This document shows positions 8,746 to 16,006 of a stretch of 64,000 nucleotides of DNA, one piece after another. Location: assembly GCF_003342675.1 (NCBI RefSeq), contig NZ_CP031147.1, forward strand, positions 161,192 through 225,191, in the 5' to 3' direction. Made by a program: the position numbers and the translations under genes. Position 1 is the first letter of the stretch. Every line of letters starts with the position of its first letter. This DNA comes from Haloplanus rubicundus (GTDB lineage Archaea > Halobacteriota > Halobacteria > Halobacteriales > Haloferacaceae). Below the pieces are notes generated by a model. The model ran no database searches, was not told the origin of the DNA, and was given only the letters and a program-made list of their open reading frames with translations.

Positions 8746-8775
8746 CTGAGTACATATACCAAAACTCAGTACATA
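8746..8775. promoter_or_regulatory. direct repeat in divergent promoter
   Basis: CTGAGTACATAT (8746-8757) and CTCAGTACATAT (8765-8776) are near-identical direct repeats at a 19-bp period between divergent genes at 8585 and 8827. An AT-rich stretch (gaaaaataaat) follows. They are candidate operators for the AbrB-like protein encoded next to them. Confidence 0.5.
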
Positions 8776-8826
8776 TGCACGAAAAATAAATCCATCGATC
8801 CAAAAGTTCATTACCATCGGTGCATT

Positions 8827-9288
8827 ATGACGGCTATGCCGCGACCATCGATTGACGAGAGCCTCGCCGAGGAGATCAGACGGATCCATCGGGAAACACA
8901 ACAAGAAGCTGCTGGGAGTTTTCAGGAGGCCTTGGACACGGTCGTTCAGTTGGCTTTACAACAGACAGAGTTGGAGGAGCGAACCTCTGAGGACTCTACG
9001 GGGTGGTACCCAGGGAAATACGCTGGGAGGGTCGTCAGTAAACTCGTTGACGGTGCTGGTGATGACCAATCTACGTCGTCGGTGTCTGGCGCTTCTGGAG
9101 GCGAGGCAGATCCGAGTTTGCTTCCCACCCGTTCGCCTGAAGAGATGGCGATCTTCAAAACGCGACTAGAGGATGGTCACACAGTCACGTTCCCGGAAGC
9201 GGAAGCAGTCGCCCTCGGGATTGAGGAAGGAGACATCCTCCAAGTCTACGCGTACGGGCTTGATGTCCGAATGGACGAGGATAAATAA
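8827..9288 (+). CDS. AbrB/SpoVT-like DNA-binding protein
   Basis: 153 residues from the ATG at 8827; a longer frame exists to 8731 but has no structure before this Met. A helical N-terminal part (SIDESLAEEIRRIHRE) is followed by a low-complexity linker and a C-terminal swapped-hairpin AbrB-like motif (VTFPEAEAVALGIEEGDILQV). This fold serves in antitoxins and transition regulators, and it may autoregulate through the direct repeats upstream. The next gene begins 59 bases downstream on the same strand. Confidence 0.65.
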   Translation: MTAMPRPSIDESLAEEIRRIHRETQQEAAGSFQEALDTVVQLALQQTELEERTSEDSTGWYPGKYAGRVVSKLVDGAGDDQSTSSVSGASGGEADPSLLPTRSPEEMAIFKTRLEDGHTVTFPEAEAVALGIEEGDILQVYAYGLDVRMDEDK

Positions 9289-9347
9289 CGAAACTGTACC
9301 GATGATCGATTCCATACGAGTATCCCGCGGTCACGACTACGACTGAC

Positions 9348-9905
9348 ATGCACCACGACGAATTCAGTACGGCGCTTCGAACCCTTATCGACGACTCGCT
9401 CGCCAACGGTTGCCCTCCGGCAGTTCTCGTTCAGGAACTGCGTTCGGTGGCACAACAACTTGAACAGGAGCAGCGTCGCGGACAGGAGAGCGAGCAGTAT
9501 CCGTGGCCGATGATCGCTCCCGGACGTGGGGCCAGTCCTGGGTGGACCGCAGGCCCGGCAAAGCGAGTGACGATTGACGATCACTCCCAGTATCATCCGC
9601 CACCGGAGTGTGTCTCAGATCTATCGGACATTGGGAGCGACGACATCGTCGTCACACCAGCGTTCGCACCGTGGATGTGGGACGAGATGGTACATCCAAC
9701 AGGACTGCTCATCTACGACGAAGCGCAGTTGACTGGAGTCGGAGCGGTTGGCGCTCGTGAATACGGGATACCCACAGTGATCGGTTGTCCCGAAGTGTCG
9801 TCACGGATCGCGACAGGCGATGCACTCGCGCTTAATGGCACGACTGGCGAAGTCTTTCGGCTGATGCTTCAGCAACAACGCGAGGAGATGCCGCAGTATG
9901 ACTGA
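9348..9905 (+). CDS. swivelling-domain-like protein lacking the phosphohistidine
   Basis: 185 residues. Residues 1-45 are a helical segment (DEFSTALRTLIDDSLANG) recurrent in small haloarchaeal proteins. Residues about 100-175 follow the PEP-utilising-enzyme mobile domain pattern: DDIVVTP, LLIYDEAQLTG, GAREYGIPTVIG, ATGDALALNGTTGEV. In active enzymes the segment before the ARE[LY]G motif reads T-S-H; here it is L-T-G, so the phosphohistidine is absent. It probably acts as a binding or scaffold domain. Its end overlaps the next gene by 8 bases. Confidence 0.65.
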   Translation: MHHDEFSTALRTLIDDSLANGCPPAVLVQELRSVAQQLEQEQRRGQESEQYPWPMIAPGRGASPGWTAGPAKRVTIDDHSQYHPPPECVSDLSDIGSDDIVVTPAFAPWMWDEMVHPTGLLIYDEAQLTGVGAVGAREYGIPTVIGCPEVSSRIATGDALALNGTTGEVFRLMLQQQREEMPQYD

Positions 9906-10632
9906 CGATTCGAACGGATCCGAGACTGACGAGGAGCTACCCAAACCGTTCGAGGACTACCTCCTCGACTGGACCGACGTTGATGGCCTTCCCATACCAC
10001 TGGGTGCCTACGTGAGAGCGAAGGGGGGAGAGAAAGACGGAGACAGAAACAGCTGTATCGACCCTAAGCTGTTCGTGCTTGATGGTGACTGGATAGTCCA
10101 TGCCGAGACGGGCGCGAATTTCCCAGTCGCGATGGTCACGGCGGACTCGCAATCCGGTGCCGCTGTTTCACTTTCTACGGTCGGAGATCATTGGGCACGG
10201 AATGCGGCCCTCGGTTACGATCCCGCTTTCGGGACGTTCGCTGTCGTCGGCTCTACCCGAGACGCGGTGAACCATCAGTTCGGTGGAATCGAGTTCTACA
10301 GTCCGAAGACACTCAACGAGTTCGAAGAAGTGGTCGATACTGCCGACCATCCGGTTGGGATTCTCATTCCCAGTACCGACACGACTGCGCGCCGTCCCAA
10401 TATCTACGTCTGTGATACTGTCGACGGACATCAACCATGGTCGGTTCTGCATCGATGTGCTCTCGACGGCTTCTCAGCGCTTCGCGAACGATACAAATTG
10501 GTCGCTGACGAACTGGGCGAGTCGTTCAATCCGACACCACCTTCGGAGCGAACGGACGGGAGTCGTGATCGCGGCGGGAACCCCGAGAGAGCAAAGGACT
10601 TACACCAGATATATTGCGATAAATTCAGTTAG
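9898..10632 (+). CDS. hypothetical protein, translationally coupled to swivelling-domain protein
   Basis: 244 residues, not recognised. The first 30 residues are acidic; the central about 170 residues are mixed beta and helical with aromatic residues; the C-terminal 35 are charged and probably disordered. There is no signal peptide, membrane segment or cysteine cluster. Its start lies 8 bases inside the preceding gene, so the two products are likely made together and may interact. Confidence 0.6.
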   Translation: MTDDSNGSETDEELPKPFEDYLLDWTDVDGLPIPLGAYVRAKGGEKDGDRNSCIDPKLFVLDGDWIVHAETGANFPVAMVTADSQSGAAVSLSTVGDHWARNAALGYDPAFGTFAVVGSTRDAVNHQFGGIEFYSPKTLNEFEEVVDTADHPVGILIPSTDTTARRPNIYVCDTVDGHQPWSVLHRCALDGFSALRERYKLVADELGESFNPTPPSERTDGSRDRGGNPERAKDLHQIYCDKFS

Positions 10633-10732
10633 ATTCAGCCCCGATTACCTTCCAGGCGCATTATCCCAATCACCCAACTGTTCTCCGATCCCAAAACCCC
10701 GGTTCGTTGATAAGTAGTAAACAGTACAGTAA

Positions 10733-10757
10733 GGTCGTGGCTGCGCGCGCAGCGACC
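10733..10757. repeat. GC-rich palindrome
   Basis: GCTGCGCGCGCAGC (10740-10753) is a perfect 14-bp palindrome, extended outwards by GGTC and GACC. It lies in the 421-base gap 10633-11053, with purine-rich GAGCGAG-type sequence beside it, a pattern often found between haloarchaeal genes. May be a terminator-like or cruciform element. Confidence 0.4.
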
Positions 10758-10860
10758 AGCGGGAGCGAGCACGGAGCGGAGGGTGGGGCGGTGGGGTCTG
10801 GGTCGGTCTGGCGTTCAGTAAAAAAAGAGACTGTATTGGGCTATTCGTCCCACCACCGCC

Positions 10861-10962
10861 CACGATCCGGGCGCACAGGAGACCCTCCAAGAGATCTACG
10901 ACTGGGTTGAGAAGACCGCTGAGATCGAGCGCTACGAGTCAGCCCCGCGTCCCGAACGGTGA
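10861..10962 (+). pseudogene. C-terminal fragment of an HTH regulator
   Basis: The frame ending in TGA at 10960-10962 encodes about 33 residues with ETLQEIYDWVEK and a Tyr-Glu-x-Ala-Pro-Arg-Pro end. This closely matches the end of the HTH protein at 12664-13077 (ETLQRIYETISEK, YENAPRPDGV). No intact N-terminal half precedes it; upstream sequence is the GC-rich repeat and unrelated bases. Reads as the tail of a deleted paralogue. Confidence 0.55.
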
Positions 10963-11053
10963 GTGATTCAGCGATATAGCGTTGATGATGTCTCTTGGGT
11001 CATAAATTCGGTAACGTATTTGTTAGTCGCCACTTATTCTTCACCCATCTCGG

Positions 11054-12418
11054 ATGGCTGTCTTGGACGACCTCTCTGGATTCGAGTTCGAGGATTTGAT
11101 GGAGGACGTGTTCCGCAACCTCGGCTACGAGAACGTCCGCCAGGCTGAACGAACGGCTGACGAGGGTCGAGACGTACTGATGGAGGAGGTCGTCGACGGC
11201 ACCCGTCGGGCGGTTGTCGTTGAGTGTAAGCACACGGGAACCGTCGGGCGACCGGTCGTCCAGAAGCTCCACTCGGCCATCGCTACGTTCGATTTCGACG
11301 GTCCCAAACGCGGGATGGTCGTCACGACCGGCCGGTTCACGGGGCCTGCCGAGGAGTACGCTGCACGCCTCCAGCAGAACGACGATCCTTATCCCATCGA
11401 ACTGATCGACGGCGCAGATCTCCGGGAAATAGCCGACGAGATTGGCCTCGATCTCTACAACGGCCGGATCGAGATTCTCTGTGACGAAACACTCCGACCG
11501 TACGATCCGGCAGCCACTGTCGACGCGCCCGTTCAGGAGGCGTTCCGCGACATCGAAAACATCGAGGCCGCCGGTCTTCCGGCGCCACACTCGCAGGTGA
11601 CGTTTCGGCCGGTGGTCGCGATCACCGCCGATACGAACGCTGTCTTCGAGACGTCGGTGGGCGTCATCCACCGGATCAACGACCGCACACAATTCGTCGT
11701 CCACGCTGAACGCGGACATCCACGGGTGGCCGACGACGACATCGCGACGCTGGTGACCGAGAGCTTCCACACGACGGTTGACCTCGACGCCGATCGATTC
11801 GAAGACGTGTTCGACGAGATTTCGGAGCGTCGGTTCGGCCAGACACAGACCGAGTACAAGGAGTGGGCTGTCGACCGCCTTCGGGACTACCACACGACGA
11901 CGGTAACCTACACTGGCGACAACAACGTCACGTACAACAAGACCTGTGAGCCGAATCTCTCGGACATCTCTGTGCAATCGATTGAACCGGTGTATCTTCC
12001 TGAGGTTCGCCATACGACCGAGATACAGGAGTACACCTACCCCTACGAATACTACGCGGCGGGACCCTCGCGAGTGACGACCGAGGATGGAATTCATCGC
12101 TGCGTCCACTGCGAGACGAGCGGCGTCGACGAGACGTACACCTACTGTCCGAACTGCGGGGCGATTGCCTGTGGCAGCCACATCAAGACCGAACGGCTGG
12201 AAGGGGAGCCGGTCTGTACGGGCTGTGCGGTCACGGAGCGATTCGCGTTGAAGACGAAGTACTTCTACGACGAGGAGAATCTCGAGGCGTTCCGCGAGGA
12301 GTACGCCGCGATGCCGATTCACGAGAAGGCGATGGAGAACAAGCTCCTCGCTGGAGGCGGCTTGATCACGATGGTGCTGGTTATTCTAGCTTTACTCGTG
12401 CTGGGCGGTATCGTCTGA
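11054..12418 (+). CDS. Mrr-type restriction endonuclease with zinc ribbon and C-terminal membrane anchor
   Basis: 454 residues. Residues 8-130 are an Mrr-like PD-(D/E)xK domain: Asp40 (GRDV) and Glu57-Cys-Lys59 give the D...ExK catalytic triad, and the GMVVTTGRFTG strand is typical of the family. A middle region is unrecognised. Near residues 350-400 there is a four-to-six-cysteine zinc ribbon (CVHCE, CPNCG, CTGC). The last 25 residues are one membrane helix. Such anchored Mrr-type nucleases are plausible DNA-entry defences. The gene stands alone between a 421-base and a 245-base gap. Confidence 0.85.
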   Translation: MAVLDDLSGFEFEDLMEDVFRNLGYENVRQAERTADEGRDVLMEEVVDGTRRAVVVECKHTGTVGRPVVQKLHSAIATFDFDGPKRGMVVTTGRFTGPAEEYAARLQQNDDPYPIELIDGADLREIADEIGLDLYNGRIEILCDETLRPYDPAATVDAPVQEAFRDIENIEAAGLPAPHSQVTFRPVVAITADTNAVFETSVGVIHRINDRTQFVVHAERGHPRVADDDIATLVTESFHTTVDLDADRFEDVFDEISERRFGQTQTEYKEWAVDRLRDYHTTTVTYTGDNNVTYNKTCEPNLSDISVQSIEPVYLPEVRHTTEIQEYTYPYEYYAAGPSRVTTEDGIHRCVHCETSGVDETYTYCPNCGAIACGSHIKTERLEGEPVCTGCAVTERFALKTKYFYDEENLEAFREEYAAMPIHEKAMENKLLAGGGLITMVLVILALLVLGGIV

Positions 12419-12663
12419 GCCGGCGTGTTCTCATCAGACACATTCCGGTAGCTGAATCCTTCAGTTTGCATATCCGCGATGAGTGGTGGGTGTTAACGAA
12501 GTGAGGGACACTCGTGTTAGTGGAAGAGGAATTTCGCTGTCGCGAGAGCGTCGGTGGCTCGTCGAAGATCAGTGGTCACCTCCTGTTAACCAACAAAGCG
12601 TCTGACCGCCCCAGACCGTCTGAAGAGTACGAATAGCAAACTATTCCGGAGTAGAAGGGACCG

Positions 12664-13077
12664 CTATACGCCGTCAGGTCGGGGTGCATTCTCGTACTTG
12701 ATCATCTTCTTGGGCTTCTCGGAGATGGTCTCGTAGATCCGCTGGAGCGTCTCCTCGGCCGCAAGCAACTTGTGGTCCTTGAGGAACTCGCGACCCTCCT
12801 CGGTGAGCCCATAGAACTTCCAGGGATAGCCCTGCCGGCGCTGATCATCGTCCAGGGCGACTTCCTTGACGATGCCGACGTCAATGAGCTTCTGGATGTG
12901 CTTGTAGACGGTCGCATCGCTCACACTGGGGTTGAGCTCCACGAGTTCGTACATCGACGGGAGTTGTTGGGGATGGGCGAGAATATCGTTGAGAAGTGAA
13001 AACCGGGTCTGCTGTGTAATGAAGTGGACGAGTTCGCGTGGTGTCGTGTCGTCATCGTCGTCCAAACTGGCGCCCAT
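12664..13077 (-). CDS. winged-helix (PadR/MarR-like) transcriptional regulator
   Basis: 137 residues. A wHTH spans about 15-100: helix pair, SDATVYKHIQKLIDVGIVKEV recognition region in pieces, then a wing that includes QGYPWKFYGLTEEG. A C-terminal helix ends in YENAPRPDGV. This layout is common in haloarchaeal regulators, and the same ending is found in the fragment at 10861-10962. A perfect 16-bp palindrome lies 33 bases upstream of the start and probably serves autoregulation. Confidence 0.8.
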   Translation of the reverse strand: MGASLDDDDDTTPRELVHFITQQTRFSLLNDILAHPQQLPSMYELVELNPSVSDATVYKHIQKLIDVGIVKEVALDDDQRRQGYPWKFYGLTEEGREFLKDHKLLAAEETLQRIYETISEKPKKMIKYENAPRPDGV

Positions 13078-13109
13078 ACCTATCTGTTAGACTGAACGTA
13101 GCAAAGTAA

Positions 13110-13125
13110 TTTACTCTAGAGTAAA
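13110..13125. promoter_or_regulatory. 16-bp palindromic operator
   Basis: TTTACTCTAGAGTAAA is a perfect palindrome 33 bases upstream of the HTH gene start at 13077, overlapping where its promoter should be. It is a natural binding site for the dimeric regulator encoded next to it. Confidence 0.6.
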
Positions 13126-13206
13126 CTACACAGACCACTCACTCCATTTGATGGGTTGCTCGATTCGCGTACTATCCATCGGCGACGACAGCCACTCGTG
13201 GAATGG

Positions 13207-13776
13207 TCACGCATCGAGGCGTTGGAGCAATTGCGTGACGTAGGGACTATTCTCCCAACTACGATGCGGGCTGATCGTCGTAATCAGTGTGCTCGCTTCT
13301 TCCGTGGTCAGATGCCCATTCCGGGCGTAGTCCACGATCAGCCGCGGTGTCGGGACGATCCGTGGCCCCTGTAGTACGGTGTGGATGAGGGGGAAGTTCG
13401 TCCCGCCGAACTCGTCGGTGAGAAACCCGTCCACGTCGAGCGCATTCGCGAGGACGATGCCATCGGTTTCGCCGTCGTCGAGGCCGAAGGTCGGCCGTGA
13501 GTCTGGCGTATCGTCGCGCTCGTATGGATCCTCGACCGTGTAGTGGCTGCGGGCTGCGAGGACGTTGTTCGCGGCTGCGCCGTGGATATCCTGATACTGT
13601 GTGATGTCGCGGAGTTCGGTCACGACTTCCGGTGGGACGAACACTTCACACGAGGTGAGGAGATACTGGAATGGGTCTGAGGTGCCGGTATCGACGGCTG
13701 CGTCGGCCCGAGGCACGACGAGACTGACGAGTGCGCTGGTGTCGGCGACGACCGTTCGCAGTCGCTGGCCGCTCAT
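13207..13776 (-). CDS. PIN-domain toxin-like nuclease
   Basis: 189 residues with PIN-like acidic motifs in the family order: Asp12 (VVADTSALV) near the N-terminus, Glu in the PEVVTELRD helix, Asp/Glu in LDDGETDGIVLA, and an Asp in FLTDEFGG. PIN nucleases of this type cleave RNA, usually tRNA or rRNA sites, and are held inactive by a partner. The start overlaps the upstream RHH gene by 4 bases, a typical antitoxin-then-toxin arrangement. It is longer than compact VapC (about 130 aa), with a C-terminal extension. Confidence 0.75.
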   Translation of the reverse strand: MSGQRLRTVVADTSALVSLVVPRADAAVDTGTSDPFQYLLTSCEVFVPPEVVTELRDITQYQDIHGAAANNVLAARSHYTVEDPYERDDTPDSRPTFGLDDGETDGIVLANALDVDGFLTDEFGGTNFPLIHTVLQGPRIVPTPRLIVDYARNGHLTTEEASTLITTISPHRSWENSPYVTQLLQRLDA

Positions 13777-14138
13777 CGATCGTCGTCAGCGGTGTCGATT
13801 GCCGTCGCGTCGCCATCGTAGATGTCAACGTCGTCGGGGGCAGCGAGATCGAGTGGCTCGTCCTCGAGGTCCGCTTTGAGAAGCCGGAGCCGCTGGGCGG
13901 TCTCAGCGCCGACCAACTGCTTGACCGTCTCGAACTCAAGCTGGTCGTCGTAGTACTTGGTCGCGACGAGTTCTTGGAACGTCTCACTATCGGCGGTATC
14001 TTCGATGTACTCGCGAATTGCCTCGACAAGCAAATCCGTCCGATCCTTGTCGAAGAGCTCCGCGATCGCGTCCAGCCGGTCGACGAGATACTCCGGCGAC
14101 TGGAAGTGCACTCGTCGCGGATCGTCACTCGCACTCAT
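13773..14138 (-). CDS. ribbon-helix-helix antitoxin-like protein
   Basis: 121 residues from the ATG at 14138; the frame extends to 14225 but with no fold signal. Residues 6-45 match a ribbon-helix-helix pattern (RVHFQSPEYLVDRLDAIAE, then DLLVEAIREYIED). The acidic C-terminal half could wrap the PIN toxin encoded by the overlapping downstream gene. An inverted repeat directly before the start codon suggests autoregulation. Confidence 0.75.
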   Translation of the reverse strand: MSASDDPRRVHFQSPEYLVDRLDAIAELFDKDRTDLLVEAIREYIEDTADSETFQELVATKYYDDQLEFETVKQLVGAETAQRLRLLKADLEDEPLDLAAPDDVDIYDGDATAIDTADDDR

Positions 14139-14140
14139 TC

Positions 14141-14161
14141 TATGTGCAAGTTCTGCACATA
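14141..14161. promoter_or_regulatory. inverted-repeat operator of the toxin-antitoxin pair
   Basis: TATGTGCA (14141-14148) and TGCACATA (14154-14161) are perfect 8-bp arms with a 5-bp spacer, two bases upstream of the RHH start. A further half site (ttgcacat) lies near 14193. RHH antitoxins bind such sites as dimers of dimers. Confidence 0.65.
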
Positions 14162-14236
14162 GTTGCATAACGGTTTCGGCGACTGCACAGAGCTTGCACA
14201 TCAGAGCACTTGGAACAGGACTCACTCACGCCAGTC

Positions 14237-14568
14237 TCAGCCGTCGTTCTGTGCGTTCAGTTCGTCGAGAAACCAGGTGGCTGCCGTCCCGATCCGAATG
14301 CCGTCGACAGTACTTAATTCGAGGCCATTCGTGGCGGTCCGGAACGGTTCGTTGTCGACGAGGATGCGGTGGATGACTGTGCGAATGGGCTCGATCCTGT
14401 CGGTATCGATGATGGTTGCCACGCCGTATGGAAATATGCGTCCTCGTGTTCGTCTCGCAGGGTTTGCGCCCGTTGCATCACGAGATCGACCACTTCATCA
14501 ACCGATGCGTGGTCGGGATTCTCGGTTTGCTCACGAACGCTATAGATTACACTCGCGCCTGTGAGTCT
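14237..14568 (-). pseudogene. frameshifted small gene of unknown function
   Basis: Two overlapping minus-strand frames read like one protein. The upstream frame (open from 14568) encodes a charged helix (NPDHASVDEVVDLVMQRAQT, ending AYFHTAW). The downstream 61-codon frame opens on a GTG at 14422 and continues (IIDTDRIEPIRTVIHRILVD ... WFLDELNAQ). The switch lies near 14422-14426. The upstream frame has no good start codon. I do not recognise the family. Could instead be a real 61-residue gene alone. Confidence 0.4.
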
Positions 14569-14614
14569 TTAGAGTCGCCAAAGGAACCAACACACCCGAT
14601 TCCAAGTGTGGTAT

Positions 14615-16006
14615 ATGGACCTACCGATCGGACCTAGGGCGACTCACTTACTGGAAACGTGGGGGGTCGTCGCAGAGGCAAATCCAACTGGCCCAGCATA
14701 CGATCTCACACACCCAACGCGTTCAGCTCAGTACCGAGAGCGCCTAGAGATGTTCGTCGAAGAACCTTCAGAATCGAATTTCGAAGCGCTCTGGAACGAA
14801 CAGGTACTCGCATCCGCGAGTGAGTGGTTTCCGAGTACCGCCCGCAGTCTCTGGTCCGGTACGCTCGAAGACCTGGCCGTATTTTTCGACGAGATTCGAA
14901 CAAGCGGGCAGTACGACGACTCATGGGCACAGCGAGTTAGCTGGGGACAGGTCATCCCCGAACTCTACTCGAGGGGACGCGACGGCCCCATCGTGAGCCA
15001 ACAGGCACGGAACGGTCTCCGTAAATTCGGCATCGACCCTGCCAGCGATTTCGACGAGGTTGTCGACCAACTCACGTCGTTCGAAGAGTTCTATCGCGAT
15101 ATCTCCGGTCACGTGACAGCATCGACCACCAAACCGATTCCCATCTACGAAGAGATCGACCAGTTATTTGCTCTCGTTACGACGGCCACACAAGAGGATA
15201 TCAGCGCCGAGGCATCCGGTCCACGAGATGAACTTTACTCCGCTCTCCGTGGCTATCCCGCTTCGTCGGCAACGGATCGTGGCCCGATCGAGATCGACTT
15301 CGAGGCAGCGACCCCAGCTATCGACGGCCATATCGCGGCGCGTCGAAATGATGCCTACGCTGACTTGGAAACCGATCACTGGGCTGGCGGACACTACGAA
15401 ACGTGGAAGTGGGACTTCGCTGCGTATATCGCGAACGATGTCGCGAATGCGTACCAACTCACGGATCTGTCGGCCGACGAGATTGAACCCTTCTTCGATG
15501 CCTTCTGGACCAATTCGGACGAGTACACTGACACGGACATGCTCTCGACTCCCGTGCCGCAGTATCTGCTTGGACGGTGGGGTGTCGTCCAACTTGGCGA
15601 TTTCCGGGAGACGTGTGAAGAGGATCCGGAGCGAGCTGCGGCCGTTCTCTCGATGCTCTTTTCGGAGGACGAACATCTGGTCGACCGACTGGAGCAGTTC
15701 TACGAGTTCGCGGCGAGTGACAACGTTTCCGACGGGAACTTGCTCCGCATCGCGTCGACGCTACTGATGGGTGTCTATCCCGACGACTACGTGAACTTCC
15801 AGTACCAGCGATTCGAGACGTTCTTCAGTAACTGCAGTAACGCCGAGTCCCTGGAGACCGGATTCGACGCTCGCCAGTACTATCGGATCGTCCTCGCCTG
15901 CCGTGACCTTCGGGATGCGATGCAATCGGAACTCCCCGATGCGTCGATGCTCGATGTCCACACCCTAATTCGACTCTATCAGGACTTTCGTGACGACTCC
16001 GAATGA
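14615..16006 (+). CDS. hypothetical protein, partner of the PLD-nuclease fusion
   Basis: 463 residues from ATG 14615; a GTG at 14606 in the same frame is possible. It is acidic and Trp/Tyr rich with no membrane segment. Repeated aromatic blocks such as SWAQRVSWGQ, WAGGHYETWKWDF and VPQYLLGRWG suggest a helical recognition protein, loosely like the non-ATPase parts of McrBC-type systems, but I cannot assign a family. Its stop overlaps the start of the PLD-nuclease/ATPase gene by 4 bases, so the two probably function together. Confidence 0.65.
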   Translation: MDLPIGPRATHLLETWGVVAEANPTGPAYDLTHPTRSAQYRERLEMFVEEPSESNFEALWNEQVLASASEWFPSTARSLWSGTLEDLAVFFDEIRTSGQYDDSWAQRVSWGQVIPELYSRGRDGPIVSQQARNGLRKFGIDPASDFDEVVDQLTSFEEFYRDISGHVTASTTKPIPIYEEIDQLFALVTTATQEDISAEASGPRDELYSALRGYPASSATDRGPIEIDFEAATPAIDGHIAARRNDAYADLETDHWAGGHYETWKWDFAAYIANDVANAYQLTDLSADEIEPFFDAFWTNSDEYTDTDMLSTPVPQYLLGRWGVVQLGDFRETCEEDPERAAAVLSMLFSEDEHLVDRLEQFYEFAASDNVSDGNLLRIASTLLMGVYPDDYVNFQYQRFETFFSNCSNAESLETGFDARQYYRIVLACRDLRDAMQSELPDASMLDVHTLIRLYQDFRDDSE

